A stretch of 64,000 bases of DNA from Ottowia flava (GTDB taxonomy: Bacteria; Pseudomonadota; Gammaproteobacteria; Burkholderiales; Burkholderiaceae_C), in assembly GCF_008017535.1 (NCBI RefSeq), contig NZ_VRUA01000011.1, positions 62,001-126,000 of the forward strand, given 5' to 3'. Shown here piece by piece: positions 33,718 to 43,891 of the stretch; the stretch's first letter is position 1, and every line of letters starts with the position of its first letter. The notes below the pieces were generated by a model. It was not told the origin of the DNA. It worked only from the letters and a program-made list of their open reading frames with translations, and searched no databases. The position numbers were made by a program, and so were the translations under genes.

Positions 33718-35123
33718 CCGCGCATCAGCGCTTCGATCTCATCGGGCGCGACCGGCACGCCGCGCGTGATCAGCTCGCAGCCGGTGTCGGTGACCACCGC
33801 GTCGTCTTCGATGCGGATGCCGATGTTCCAGAAGGCTTCGGGCACGTTGTCGGCCGGGCGCACGTACAGGCCGGGCTCGATCGTCAGCACCATGCCGGGG
33901 CGCAGGATGCGGCTGGGGCGGTCCTTGATCAGCTCGCCGGAGAGCGGGTCCTTGCGCTCGCTGATCTGGCCGACTTCGCTGGGCTCCACGTAGCTGCCGC
34001 AGTCGTGCACGTCCATGCCCAACCAGTGGCTGGTGCGGTGCATGTAGTACGGGAAATAGCCCCGCGCGGCGATGGCGTCATCCAGCGTCGGGTGCTTGGC
34101 CTTGTCGATCAGCCCCAAGTCCAGCAAGCCCTGTGTCAACACGCGCACCGTGGCGTCGTGCGGGTCGTTGAAGCGCGCGCCGGCGCGGGTGGCAGCGACG
34201 GCGGCGTCCTGGCTGGCCAGCACCAGCTCGTACAGCTGGCGCTGCGGGCCGGTGAAGCGGCCGTTGGCAGGGAATGTGCGCGTGATGTCGCTGGCGTAGC
34301 CGTCGAGTTCGCAGCCCGCGTCGATCAGCACCAGCTCGCCATCGCGGATGGGCGCGACGTCGGCGCGGTAGTGCAGCACGCAGGCGTTGGCACCGGCCGC
34401 GACGATGCTGGTGTAGGCGGGAAATTGCGACCCGTGCTCGCGGAATTCGTGCAGCAGCTCGGCGTCGAGGTGGTACTCGCGCACGTCCTGCGCGGCGCGC
34501 AGCATGGCAGCGCTGCGCTGCATGGCGCGCACGTGGGCGCGCGCGCTGATCTGCGAGGCGCGGCGCATCACATCCTGCTCATACGCATCTTTCACCAGGC
34601 GCATTTCGTCCAGCAGCGCGCACAGGTCGCGTTGGGTGTCGGGCGCCAACGCGCCGTAGCGCACACGGGCGCGGACCTTGTTCAGCCAGCCGTCGATGCG
34701 CGTTTCCAGCCCCGGGTGCGTGGCAAACGGGTACCAGACGACTGCCTTGTTTTCCAGCAGCTGGGGCAGGCGCGTGGCCAGTTCGTCAACCGAAAACGCT
34801 TCGTCCACGCCCAGCGCGGCGGGTGCGGCCTCAGGGCCCAGGCGGATGCCGTCCCAGATCTCGCGCTCCAGGTCTTTCGGCTGACAGAACAGCGTGCTGC
34901 GGCCGTCGCCGGTCAGCACCAGCCAGGCGTTGGGCTCAGCAAAGCCGGTCAGGTAATGAAAGTAGCTGTCGGCGCGGTAGGGGAAATCGCTGTCGCGGTT
35001 GCGCTGCTGCACCGGCGCGGTGGGGACGATGGCGATGGCATCGGGGCCGAGTTGTGCAGCCAGGCGGGCGCGGCGGTCCGCGTAAGAGGGTGCTTGAGCA
35101 GGCGGGGAAGAGGCAAGCGTCAT
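33714..35123 (-). CDS. pepP: Xaa-Pro aminopeptidase (AMPP)
   Basis: Releases N-terminal residues preceding proline; a dinuclear Mn2+ enzyme of family M24B, 469 residues. The five metal ligands are visible in order: LIDAGCELDGYASDITRTFP (two Asp), HRTSHWLGMDVHDCG (His), LTIEPGLYV (Glu) and IRIEDD (Glu). The N-terminal creatinase-like domain (about 15-150) has FPYRADSYFHYLTGF. Upstream of the ATG, GAAGAT lies 6 nt away, the same close -10 spacing seen at other genes here, and no clear ribosome-binding site is present. Cytoplasmic. Confidence 0.94.
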   Translation of the reverse strand: MTLASSPPAQAPSYADRRARLAAQLGPDAIAIVPTAPVQQRNRDSDFPYRADSYFHYLTGFAEPNAWLVLTGDGRSTLFCQPKDLEREIWDGIRLGPEAAPAALGVDEAFSVDELATRLPQLLENKAVVWYPFATHPGLETRIDGWLNKVRARVRYGALAPDTQRDLCALLDEMRLVKDAYEQDVMRRASQISARAHVRAMQRSAAMLRAAQDVREYHLDAELLHEFREHGSQFPAYTSIVAAGANACVLHYRADVAPIRDGELVLIDAGCELDGYASDITRTFPANGRFTGPQRQLYELVLASQDAAVAATRAGARFNDPHDATVRVLTQGLLDLGLIDKAKHPTLDDAIAARGYFPYYMHRTSHWLGMDVHDCGSYVEPSEVGQISERKDPLSGELIKDRPSRILRPGMVLTIEPGLYVRPADNVPEAFWNIGIRIEDDAVVTDTGCELITRGVPVAPDEIEALMRG

Positions 35124-35175
35124 GCCCGCATCTTCTCACCAACGTCAAGTCGCCGGCGTCCATGTGAATTTAGGC

Positions 35176-35207
35176 ACAACGTTGTATATTTCGTCACAAT
35201 TTTGTGA
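35176..35207 (+). promoter_or_regulatory. Two related inverted repeats, candidate tandem operator
   Basis: ACAACGTTGT (35176-35185) is a perfect palindrome, and TCACAA-TT-TTGTGA (35194-35207) is an inverted repeat with the same CACAA/TTGT half-sites. Their centres are 20 bp apart, about two helical turns. They lie between divergent pepP and the PhnD-like gene, 32 bp before the latter's ATG. Confidence 0.5.
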
Positions 35208-35238
35208 AATAGTCCCGCTTTTTCCTACAGGATTCCCG

Positions 35239-36093
35239 ATGCAGCTGCCTTTCTGTCTGATCCGTCCTGGCTTTGTGCTGGCCTTGGCCACGATGGGCGG
35301 GCTGCTGCCGGCCGCGCGCGCCGATTTGCTGTTTGCCGTCAGCGAAGGCACGTCGGGCGGTGGCTCGGCGGTGACCGACGAGCAGATGGCCATCAAATAC
35401 AAGCCGATGATCGAGGTGATGGAGCGCGTGCTGGCCCAGAAGGTGAATGTGCGCTACGTGCGCGACTTCCGCCTGCTCGAAGAAGGCATGAAGGCGGGCA
35501 GGTTCGACATGGTGCTGGCGCGGCCCAGCGACTACCCGGCACGCGGCGTGCGCGACTACGGCTTCAGCGCCGTGACCACCACCCAGCCCGACGGCCACTG
35601 CCTGCTGATCGTCAAGGAAGACAGCCCGTTCAAGACGCTGGACGACCTGAAAGACAAGCGCGTGATCATGCCCGAGCGCGTGGCCTACATGACCAAGTTC
35701 TGCCTGGCCGAGATGCGCGACCGCAAGATGGGCGTGAACCCCGAAGAAGTGACCTACGTGCGCGAGCAGGGCGCGATTCCGTTCGCCATCCAGAATGGGC
35801 TGTCGCACGTGGGCGGCATCGCCTCGTATTCCGGCGTGGCGGGCAAGCTCAAGAAGGAAAAGCTGCGCGTGATCCACACCAGCACGCCGCAGCCGTACCT
35901 GCCGCTGATCGCCGGCAGCCGCGTCACGCCGCAGCAGGTGCAGCAGCTCGGCGTTGAACTGGTTGCACTGTCGCAAACCGAAGCGGGCGGCAAGGCGCTG
36001 GGCGCCATCGGCCTGAAGGGCTTTGAGATCGGCACGCAGCCGCGCCTGCTCTCGCTGCTCGACTGGCTGGGCGACACCAAACCCGCCAACTGA
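35239..36093 (+). CDS. PhnD-like periplasmic substrate-binding protein
   Basis: A 284-residue exported binding protein of the phosphate/phosphite/phosphonate group (PhnD family). The start at ATG 35239 gives a clean signal peptide (FVLALATMGGLLPAARA, cut before DLLFAV) and is preceded by AGGATT. The mature part has the two-lobe pattern with MIEVMERVLAQKV, RPSDYPARGVRDYGF and LDDLKDKRVIMPE. No permease or ATPase gene is adjacent, so it is an orphan binding protein; such proteins may feed a sensor or a distant transporter. Ligand unknown. Two palindromes sit in its promoter region. Confidence 0.8.
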   Translation: MQLPFCLIRPGFVLALATMGGLLPAARADLLFAVSEGTSGGGSAVTDEQMAIKYKPMIEVMERVLAQKVNVRYVRDFRLLEEGMKAGRFDMVLARPSDYPARGVRDYGFSAVTTTQPDGHCLLIVKEDSPFKTLDDLKDKRVIMPERVAYMTKFCLAEMRDRKMGVNPEEVTYVREQGAIPFAIQNGLSHVGGIASYSGVAGKLKKEKLRVIHTSTPQPYLPLIAGSRVTPQQVQQLGVELVALSQTEAGGKALGAIGLKGFEIGTQPRLLSLLDWLGDTKPAN

Positions 36094-36120
36094 TGGCCCC
36101 TGCGCAGCGTGCGGGCAGGG

Positions 36121-36933
36121 TCAGTCCGATGCGTTGAGCTGCGCCAGACGCTCGGGCGTGCCCACGTCCGTCCAGGCGCCGGTGTAGAGCTCGGCGCTCA
36201 CCTGGCCGGCGCCGATCGCGCGGCGCAGCAGAGGCGCCAGCGGCGCGGCCGTGCCCTGCGGGTTGCCGTCGATGATGTCGCACCAGGGCGCCTCAAACAG
36301 CGCGCGCCGGTACAGCCCCACGGTGCTGAAGGTGTGGCGCACGGCGCCGTCGGGCGCATCGTTCAGCGCCAGGCCGTCCGGCGCGATGGCGAAGTCGCCC
36401 TTCAGGTTGTGCGGCGGGTTCGGCACCAGCCACAGGTGGGCCAGGCGGCCACTGTCGGCAAACCGCTGCACGGCTTCGTCGCTGATCACAAAGTCGGGCG
36501 CAAAGATATCGCCCGCCACGACCCAGAACACGTCCTGCGGCTGCGGCGCCAGCCAGGGCAGCGCACGCACGATGCCGCCGGCCGTTTCCAGCGCATAGCC
36601 GAAATCGCGCCCTTCATGCGAGCAGCGCACGCTTGTGAGTACATCTTTTTGCTCTACATTTGATAGCTGTTCGCGCAATACCCCGTAGGGCTGGACCGAG
36701 AAATAACCCTCAATCTGCTCCCCCAACCAGGCGGTGTTGACGACGATGTCGTGCACGCCGCCGCGCGCCAGCGCGTCCACCCACCACTGCAGCAGCGGCC
36801 GGCCGCGCACGCGCAGCAAGGGCTTGGGACAGCTGTCGGTCAGCGGGCGCATGCGCTCGCCGCGGCCAGCGGCCAGGATCAGCGCGCGAACCCGACCCGC
36901 GGGCTCGGCCGCGGGGGCACCGTGCAGCCTCAC
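36121..36933 (-). CDS. murU: Nucleotidyltransferase, probably N-acetylmuramate-1-phosphate uridylyltransferase
   Basis: MurU makes UDP-MurNAc in the peptidoglycan-recycling route. The 270-residue product shows the nucleotidyltransferase signature ALILAAGRGERMRPLTDSCPKPLL, then VVAGDIFAPDF and the C-terminal YTGAWTDVGTPERL. I choose the GTG at 36933 because GGAGG lies 7 nt upstream; an ATG at 36960 is a longer alternative. A dispersed repeat is inserted in frame at about residues 78-96 (around REQLSNVEQKD), just before the conserved ALETAGGI. No amgK-like kinase is adjacent, which lowers certainty about the exact substrate. Confidence 0.78.
   Translation of the reverse strand: MRLHGAPAAEPAGRVRALILAAGRGERMRPLTDSCPKPLLRVRGRPLLQWWVDALARGGVHDIVVNTAWLGEQIEGYFSVQPYGVLREQLSNVEQKDVLTSVRCSHEGRDFGYALETAGGIVRALPWLAPQPQDVFWVVAGDIFAPDFVISDEAVQRFADSGRLAHLWLVPNPPHNLKGDFAIAPDGLALNDAPDGAVRHTFSTVGLYRRALFEAPWCDIIDGNPQGTAAPLAPLLRRAIGAGQVSAELYTGAWTDVGTPERLAQLNASD
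36644..36700 (+). repeat. Dispersed repeat copy 10, in frame inside murU
   Basis: TTTGCTCTACATTTGATAGC then TGTTCGCGCAATACCCCGTA and GGGCTGGACC match the consensus well. It encodes, on the minus strand, a surface-loop-like insert in the uridylyltransferase. Confidence 0.72.
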
Positions 36934-37094
36934 GCGCCAGCCTCCACGGCGGTGGCGCATCGCAGGGGCAAAAGGCGGCGGGGCGCGCCCACGGGGCAGA
37001 TCAGGCCATGCATGGGCGCAACTGTAGTATGGAAAGGTGGCCGCATTTTCCACGCCACGCCCGTCCCATCCTTTCACCGACCCCTGCACCGACC

Positions 37095-37544
37095 ATGTGG
37101 CGATCCGTTCTGCTTCTGCTCCATCTGCTGGCGGCCATGGCCTGGGTCGGTGGCATGTTCTTCGCGCACTTCTGCCTGCGCACGGCCGCCGTGCACACAC
37201 TGGCGCCGCCACAGCGGCTGCCGCTGATGGCGGCGGCGCTGACGCGCTTTCTGCGGGCCATGGCGGTGGCAGTACCGATGGTGCTGTTGACCGGGCTGGC
37301 CATGCTGGCGCAGACCGGCATGGCGCACGCGCCCTGGGGCTGGCACGCCATGCTGACGATTGGCCTGGTCATGGCGGTCGTCTACGCCTTCATCCACGGG
37401 CGCCTGCTGCCGCGCCTGCGCCAGCATTGCGCGGCCAGCGCATGGCCGCTGGCGGGGCAGACGCTGGACCGCATCCGCCGGCTGGTCATGCTCAACCTGG
37501 CGCTCGGCGTGCTGACGGTGGCCGCGGCCGTGCTGGGCCGCTGA
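37095..37544 (+). CDS. CopD-like four-helix membrane protein
   Basis: A 149-residue inner-membrane protein with four hydrophobic helices. Residues MWRSVLLLLHLLAAMAWVGGMFF and the later LNLALGVLTVAAAVLG match the CopD/YtjA-like domain, which often has His in helix 1 (LLHLLAAMAW) and near helix 4. CopD-domain proteins are linked to copper or haem handling, but short forms like this are uncharacterised. The start at 37095 puts helix 1 at the N-terminus; the open frame extends to 37008 without support. It stands between murU (divergent) and tkt (downstream). Confidence 0.75.
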   Translation: MWRSVLLLLHLLAAMAWVGGMFFAHFCLRTAAVHTLAPPQRLPLMAAALTRFLRAMAVAVPMVLLTGLAMLAQTGMAHAPWGWHAMLTIGLVMAVVYAFIHGRLLPRLRQHCAASAWPLAGQTLDRIRRLVMLNLALGVLTVAAAVLGR

Positions 37545-37577
37545 CGGCGCCGCCCGCAGGGCATCGGCCCGCGTCAG

Positions 37578-37605
37578 CTGACGGTACGGGCGGGGCCGAT
37601 AAAAT
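37578..37605 (+). promoter_or_regulatory. Probable tkt promoter
   Basis: CTGACG (37578-37583) and TAAAAT (37600-37605) with a 16-bp spacer resemble a sigma-70 promoter. The transcript would have a leader of about 25-30 nt before the ATG at 37639. Confidence 0.55.
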
Positions 37606-37638
37606 CAGGGGTTTTCGCCTACCCGCCCCGCTTTCGCC

Positions 37639-39795
37639 ATGCCCACTCCTACCCTCATGGCCAACGCCATCCGCGCCCTCGCGATGGACGCTGTCCAGCA
37701 AGCCAATTCCGGTCACCCCGGCGCTCCCATGGGCATGGCCGACATGGCCGTGGCGCTGTGGGGCCGTCACCTCAAGCACAACCCCGTCAATCCGCACTGG
37801 GCAGACCGTGACCGCTTCGTGCTGTCCAACGGCCACGGCTCGATGCTGCTGTACGCGCTGCTGCACCTGAGCGGCTACGACCTGCCGATGCAGGAGCTGA
37901 AGAGCTTCCGTCAGCTGCACAGCAAGACCGCGGGCCACCCGGAATGGGGCATCACTCCCGGCGTCGAGACCACCACCGGCCCGTTGGGCCAGGGCATCAC
38001 CAACGCGGTGGGCATGGCGCTGGCCGAGAAGCTGCTGGCGGCCGAATTCAACCAACCCGGCCACGCCATCGTCGACCACCACACCTACGTGTTCCTGGGC
38101 GACGGCTGCCTGATGGAAGGCATCAGCCACGAAGCCTGTTCGCTGGCCGGCGCCTGGAAATTGAACAAGCTGATCGCCCTGTACGACGACAACGGCATCA
38201 GCATTGACGGCAAGGTAGCACCCTGGTTTGTCGACAACGTGGCACAGCGCTTCGAGTCCTACCAGTGGGACGTGATCGGCCCCATCGACGGCCACGACGT
38301 GGACGCGGTGGACCGCGCCATCGGCCAGGCCAAACAAAGCGGCGACCGCCCCACGCTGATCATCTGCAAGACCCACATCGGCAAGGGCAGCCCCAACCGC
38401 CAGGACACGGCCAAGGCCCACGGCGAGCCGCTGGGCGCCACCGAGATTGCCCTGACGCGCGAAGCGCTGGGCTGGCCCTACGGCCCGTTCGAGATCCCCG
38501 ACACGGTCTATGCCGACTGGGACGCCAAGGCCGCTGGCGCGCAGGCCGAGCAAAGCTGGGACCGGCGCTTTGCCGCCTATGCCAAAGCCCACCCGGCGCT
38601 GGCCGCCGACTTCCTGCGCCGCATGGCGGGTGAGCTGCCCAAGAACTTCGCCCAGGTGGCGGTCGACGCCGCCGTGCGCGCCCACGAAAAAGGCGAAACC
38701 GTGGCCAGCCGCAAGGCCAGCCAGATCGCGCTGGAAGCCTTCACCGCCGACCTGCCCGAGCTGATCGGCGGCAGCGCGGACCTGACCGGCTCCAACCTGA
38801 CGAACACCTCGTTCACCACGCCGCTGCGCTTCAACGACGACGGCAGCGTGGTCCTGCCCGAGTCCAAGCCCGAGCGCGCCACGCAGCTGGAGCGCGCCAC
38901 CAACGGCCTGGGCCAGGAAGACGAGGCCGGCAACAGCGGTGCGGCCCCCCTGCCCGCGGTCGATGCGCGCGCCGCCGCGCCGGCCATTTCGGCGCGCTTT
39001 CACATCAACTACGGCGTGCGCGAATTTGGCATGGCCGCGATCATGAATGGCATCGCGCTGCATGGTGGCTACATCCCGTACGGCGGCACCTTCCTGACCT
39101 TCAGCGACTACAGCCGCAACGCCATCCGCATGGCGGCGTTGATGAAACAGCGCGTGATCCACGTGTTCACGCACGACAGCATCGGCCTGGGCGAAGACGG
39201 CCCCACGCACCAGAGCGTGGAACACGCCGCCAGCCTGCGCCTGATCCCCGGCCTGGACGTCTGGCGCCCCGCCGACACGGCCGAAACCGCCATCGCCTGG
39301 GCCGTCGCCCTGGAAAGCCGCGAGCGCCCCACCGCCCTGCTGCTGAGTCGCCAGAACCTGCCTTACGCGCCCAAGCGCGACCTGGGCGACATCAGCCGCG
39401 GTGCCTACGTGCTGAGCGAGCCGGCCGACCTGGGCCTGCGCAGCAAGACGCAGGCGGTGATCATTGCCACCGGCTCCGAAGTGCAGCTGGCGCTCAAGGC
39501 GCAAGAACTGCTTGCTTCGCAAAAGATAGCTGTCCGCGTAGTCTCGATGCCGAGCAACACGGCTTTCGACCGCCAGGACGAGAAGTACAAGAAAGCCGTG
39601 CTGCCCGCCGGCCTGCCGCGCATCGCGGTGGAAATGGGCGTGACCGATGGCTGGTGGAAGTACGGCTGCGCCGCCGTGGTCGGCATCGACCGCTTTGGCG
39701 AGTCGGCCCCGGCGCCGCAACTGTTCGAGTTCTTCGGCTTCACGCCCGAGAACGTCGCGCAGACGGTGCAGGCCGTGCTGCGCAAGCGCCGCTGA
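37639..39795 (+). CDS. tkt: Transketolase
   Basis: Thiamine-diphosphate enzyme of the pentose-phosphate (and, where present, Calvin) pathway, moving two-carbon units between sugar phosphates. The first domain has [14 protein letters not shown] and the cofactor motif [13 protein letters not shown]; the second has GSADLTGSN and FGMAAIMNG; and [15 protein letters not shown] follows. At 718 residues it is longer than usual (about 665-680). An extra Pro/Ala/Glu-rich segment sits at about 402-453, between [10 protein letters not shown] and [15 protein letters not shown] partial dispersed repeat lies in frame at about 622-635. Followed by gapA in the same direction. Confidence 0.95.
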   Translation: MPTPTLMANAIRALAMDAVQQANSGHPGAPMGMADMAVALWGRHLKHNPVNPHWADRDRFVLSNGHGSMLLYALLHLSGYDLPMQELKSFRQLHSKTAGHPEWGITPGVETTTGPLGQGITNAVGMALAEKLLAAEFNQPGHAIVDHHTYVFLGDGCLMEGISHEACSLAGAWKLNKLIALYDDNGISIDGKVAPWFVDNVAQRFESYQWDVIGPIDGHDVDAVDRAIGQAKQSGDRPTLIICKTHIGKGSPNRQDTAKAHGEPLGATEIALTREALGWPYGPFEIPDTVYADWDAKAAGAQAEQSWDRRFAAYAKAHPALAADFLRRMAGELPKNFAQVAVDAAVRAHEKGETVASRKASQIALEAFTADLPELIGGSADLTGSNLTNTSFTTPLRFNDDGSVVLPESKPERATQLERATNGLGQEDEAGNSGAAPLPAVDARAAAPAISARFHINYGVREFGMAAIMNGIALHGGYIPYGGTFLTFSDYSRNAIRMAALMKQRVIHVFTHDSIGLGEDGPTHQSVEHAASLRLIPGLDVWRPADTAETAIAWAVALESRERPTALLLSRQNLPYAPKRDLGDISRGAYVLSEPADLGLRSKTQAVIIATGSEVQLALKAQELLASQKIAVRVVSMPSNTAFDRQDEKYKKAVLPAGLPRIAVEMGVTDGWWKYGCAAVVGIDRFGESAPAPQLFEFFGFTPENVAQTVQAVLRKRR
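39506..39545 (+). repeat. Partial dispersed repeat copy 11, in frame inside tkt
   Basis: CTTGCTTCGCAAAAGATAGC then TGTCCGCGTAGTC. It carries the AAGATAGCTGTCCGCG core but lacks the right-hand half of the consensus, so this is the least certain in-gene copy. Confidence 0.45.
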
Positions 39796-40876
<1,081 letters not shown>

Positions 40877-40934
40877 CCCCCACCTGGGACGCCCTGCGGC
40901 GTGCGCCAGCCGAAGGCCGGGCACCGCACCCCCA

Positions 40935-40971
40935 ACGGCCCGTACCGCACTGCGCGGTACGGGCCGTTTTT
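40935..40971 (+). terminator. Strong intrinsic terminator after gapA
   Basis: A 14-bp perfect stem ACGGCCCGTACCGC (40935-40948) with GCGGTACGGGCCGT (40954-40967), a 5-nt loop, then TTTTT. It ends the tkt-gapA unit. Confidence 0.92.
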
Positions 40972-41107
40972 GCCTGGAGCGCGCGCAGCTTGACGGGCCG
41001 AGCGGCGGCGGACCGCCGTCCAACGCGCCGATTGCGGGCGGCTCCTACAGCGCACGCCACCGCTTCAGGGCAGACTGAAGCTTGTGTGAACTTTGAACGC
41101 TATCCGC

Positions 41108-42109
41108 ATGCCCCTTACCCGCCGTCTGGCTCTGGCCAGCCTGGGCGCTGCCGCCCTGCCCTTGCCCCTCTGGGCCCGCAGCCCCGCCGCACCGAGCGCC
41201 AGTCTGGCGTTCGATCCGTTCAATGCCGCCAGCGATGCACCGCTGCTGAAGATGGGCAGCAAGGGCGCCGCCACTGCGCGGGCCCAGATCCTGTTCGACC
41301 GCGTCTGGTTCTCGCCCGGCGAGATCGACGGTGCCTTCGGGCGCAACCTGCAGCGCATGGTGCGCGCCTACCAGGGCGCCAACGGCCTGAAGGAGACCGG
41401 CACCGTGGACGAGGCCACCTGGAAGGCGCTGCGCGAAGCCGACTCGGCACCGCTGCTCACGCGCTATACCATCACCGAGAAAGACGCCGCCGGTCCGTTC
41501 GCCAAGACGCCCACCAGCATGGCCGCGCGCGCCGAACTGAAGGCGCTGCCCTACGCCTCGCTGAGCGAGGCATTGGCCGAGCGCTTTCACGTGGCGCCGG
41601 CCTTTCTGCAGCAGCTCAACCCGGGCGTCAAGCTGGCTGCGGGCGCCGAGATCGTGGTGCCCAACGTGCTCGACAGCAAGGCGCCGACCCGCGCCAGCCA
41701 GCGGCTGGAGATCGACAAGGCCGAGCACGTGCTGTTCGTGCTGGACGGCGACGGCAAGCCCGCCGCGGGCTTTCCGATCAGCATGGGCAACGAGGCGCGC
41801 GACCCGCTGCCGGTGGGCAAGATGGCCATCAAGAACGCGGTCGAGATGCCCAGTTACACCTACAACCCCGCCATTCTGAAAACCGCGCCCAAGAACGCCG
41901 CCAAGGCCGAGATTCCGCCCGGCCCCAACAACCCGGTGGGCACGATCTGGCTGGGGCTGACCAAGCCGCACTGGGGCATCCACGGCACGCCGGAGCCATC
42001 GCGCGTGGGCCACGATGAGTCCAACGGCTGCATCCACCTGACCAATTGGGACGCGGAGCGCCTGGCCAAGGTGGTCAAGGTCGGCGCGCAGGTGGACGTG
42101 CGCGCGTGA
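41108..42109 (+). CDS. L,D-transpeptidase (YkuD) with peptidoglycan-binding domain
   Basis: Makes L,D cross-links or attaches proteins in peptidoglycan; a periplasmic protein of 333 residues. A signal peptide (RRLALASLGAAALPLPLWARS, cut near SPAA) precedes a PG_binding_1-like domain (about 45-105: FSPGEIDGAFGRNLQRMVRAYQ). A LysM-like stretch follows (FHVAPAFLQQLNPGVKL), then the YkuD domain with the catalytic HGTPEPSRVG and SNGCIHL (C308). The ATG at 41108 begins the signal peptide; a TTG at 41093 is the only upstream option. It is followed 37 bp later by an M23 peptidase, so the pair remodels the cell wall together (inference). Confidence 0.9.
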   Translation: MPLTRRLALASLGAAALPLPLWARSPAAPSASLAFDPFNAASDAPLLKMGSKGAATARAQILFDRVWFSPGEIDGAFGRNLQRMVRAYQGANGLKETGTVDEATWKALREADSAPLLTRYTITEKDAAGPFAKTPTSMAARAELKALPYASLSEALAERFHVAPAFLQQLNPGVKLAAGAEIVVPNVLDSKAPTRASQRLEIDKAEHVLFVLDGDGKPAAGFPISMGNEARDPLPVGKMAIKNAVEMPSYTYNPAILKTAPKNAAKAEIPPGPNNPVGTIWLGLTKPHWGIHGTPEPSRVGHDESNGCIHLTNWDAERLAKVVKVGAQVDVRA

Positions 42110-42146
42110 ACGCCGCCACCCCGCGCAGCACGCTGCGGCACGCAGG

Positions 42147-43019
42147 GTGAACCGCCCCCCACGCCACCCGCGCGCCACCGGCCCGTGGCAGGCGCTGGGC
42201 TGGGGCGTGGTGCTGGTCGGCCTGACGCTGGCGGGCAGCTATGCCTTGCGCCATGCCGAGCCCGCGGCGCCGCCCACGCCAGCGCCGGCGTCGGTCCCGG
42301 CGCCCGAACCTCCGCCAGTGGCTTCTGCGGCTGGCCCGTCCTCACCGCCGCCGACCGAGCCTTCGTCAACGGCTAGCCCGTCCAGCGGTGAGATGGCCGC
42401 CGCTGACATGCCAGCCCCGCCCGCCTCCCACCCGGTGGAGCCGGTCGCGCCTCAGGCTTCCGCAGCGCCACCCAACACCATCGTCCCGGTCGCGCAGGCG
42501 CCTGCCAGCGCGGCGGCCAGCCCGAGCGACGGCGCGGCACCGATCGACCCGCTGCCCGAGGACACGGCCCGCCTGCGCGCGCGCCAGCTCACCGTGCCGG
42601 TGCAGGGCGTGGCGCGGGCGCAGCTGAGCGACACCTTCACCCAGGCGCGCGCCGGCGGCGCCCGGCGGCACGACGCCATCGACATCATGGCCGCCAGCGG
42701 CACGCCGGTGCTGGCCGTGGAGGACGGGCGCATCGCCAAGCTGTTCTTCAGCCACGGCGGAGGCGGCATCACCGTCTACCAGTTCGACCCGGGCGAGCAG
42801 TACGCGTATTACTACGCCCACCTCGAACGCTACGCCGATGGCCTGAAGGAAGGCCAGACGGTGCGCCGCGGCGACGTGATCGGCTACGTTGGCGCCACCG
42901 GCAACGCCAGCGCGGACGCACCGCACCTGCACTTTGCGATCAACAAGCTGAACGCCCAGAAGGAATGGTGGAAGGGCGAAGTGCTGAACCCCTACCCAGT
43001 GCTGCGCGGGGCGCCGTGA
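42147..43019 (+). CDS. M23-family peptidoglycan metallopeptidase (membrane-anchored)
   Basis: A 290-residue protein with one N-terminal helix (about 15-32, WGVVLVGLTLAGSYAL), a long Pro/Ala/Ser-rich spacer (about 35-150), and a LytM/M23 domain. The zinc motifs are RRHDAIDI (His and Asp) and APHLHFAI (HxH), with ADGLKEGQTVRRGDVIGYVG in between. All catalytic ligands are present, so it is likely an active endopeptidase rather than an EnvC-type activator. GTG start at 42147 with a weak ribosome-binding site. Linked to the L,D-transpeptidase gene. Confidence 0.88.
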   Translation: MNRPPRHPRATGPWQALGWGVVLVGLTLAGSYALRHAEPAAPPTPAPASVPAPEPPPVASAAGPSSPPPTEPSSTASPSSGEMAAADMPAPPASHPVEPVAPQASAAPPNTIVPVAQAPASAAASPSDGAAPIDPLPEDTARLRARQLTVPVQGVARAQLSDTFTQARAGGARRHDAIDIMAASGTPVLAVEDGRIAKLFFSHGGGGITVYQFDPGEQYAYYYAHLERYADGLKEGQTVRRGDVIGYVGATGNASADAPHLHFAINKLNAQKEWWKGEVLNPYPVLRGAP

Positions 43020-43056
43020 AGCGCTTCGCGGCCCGTCAGGTGCCTTCGCCCACATG

Positions 43057-43122
43057 CCTATTTTGCTCCTGATTCGATAGCTGCCAGCGCTTATGGTTGT
43101 AGGCCCAGAATACGATTTGACC
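43057..43122 (+). repeat. Dispersed repeat copy 13
   Basis: CTATTTTGCTCCTGATTCGA then TAGCTGCCAGCGCTTATGG, TTGTAGGCCCAGAATACG and ATTTGACC. A full-length copy just after the M23 peptidase gene. Confidence 0.8.
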
Positions 43123-43153
43123 CTAAAATCGCAGCCAACGCGCACCGCCCGCG

Positions 43154-43891
43154 TCACAGCCCCGTCGTGTTCATCCACTGCGCCACACAGTCCGGCTGGC
43201 TGCCGCAGGCCGCGTCCAGCGCCTCGATCGGCTCGTCGGCAAACAGCACCTGCACCGGCTGACCGGCGTGCGGGCGCCACGCGCTCTGCGTCATCAGCCA
43301 TTTGGTGACGAACTCGGCCACCGTCTTGCGCGCCGCTTCGCGCTGGCGCTCCAGCATTGGCGCGGTGGCGGCCTTGCGCGCCAGCTGCGCGGTGATGGAG
43401 CGCTCCAGCGCCTGCACCTGCGCGGGGCCGGTGAACAGCGACCACAGCCCGCGCGATTCGGCCTGGATCTGCGCCGTGTCGATCGCCACCGGCAGCGAGG
43501 GCTTCACGCGCGGCGCCACCACGCGCACGCCGCCATCGGGCAGCACGCGCACCCGCCATTCAGGCGCCAGCTCGACGTGGTAGCGGTAGTGCGCCGGCAC
43601 CCGCACGCGCGAAAACGTGCTGCCCATCGGCACGCCCAGCACGTCGTGGTCGCGCGAGACCTCGAAGCTCTCGGTCTGCCGCAGCTCCGACACCTCCAGC
43701 TTGCCGCCCGGTGTGCGCAGCACCACCGCGCGTCCCACCTCCGTCGGCGGCGGCAGCGGCGCCGGCGGCTGCGCGCGCCACAGCCACACAGCCAGCGCGG
43801 CGTTGGCCAGCAGGCTGAGGGCAAGCCACAGGCGCCAGCGGCGGGGTGCGCCGGACTTGCTGGCCAAACTGGCGTCTGGCCTTACATCCAT
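43154..43891 (-). CDS. Hypothetical single-helix membrane protein (possibly DUF4230-like)
   Basis: A 245-residue protein of unknown function. One membrane helix is at about 22-42 (LWLALSLLANAALAVWL), followed by a soluble part with LRTPGGKLEVSELRQTESFEV, a beta-rich middle (HYRYHVELAPEWRVRVLPDG), and a C-terminal helical region with an apparent cysteine pair (ACGSQPDCVAQW). The pattern is faintly reminiscent of DUF4230 proteins; I give this little weight. The first ~10 residues (MDVRPDASLA) are encoded by a dispersed repeat, so the annotated start may be recent or wrong. No alternative ATG sits close downstream. Confidence 0.6.
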   Translation of the reverse strand: MDVRPDASLASKSGAPRRWRLWLALSLLANAALAVWLWRAQPPAPLPPPTEVGRAVVLRTPGGKLEVSELRQTESFEVSRDHDVLGVPMGSTFSRVRVPAHYRYHVELAPEWRVRVLPDGGVRVVAPRVKPSLPVAIDTAQIQAESRGLWSLFTGPAQVQALERSITAQLARKAATAPMLERQREAARKTVAEFVTKWLMTQSAWRPHAGQPVQVLFADEPIEALDAACGSQPDCVAQWMNTTGL

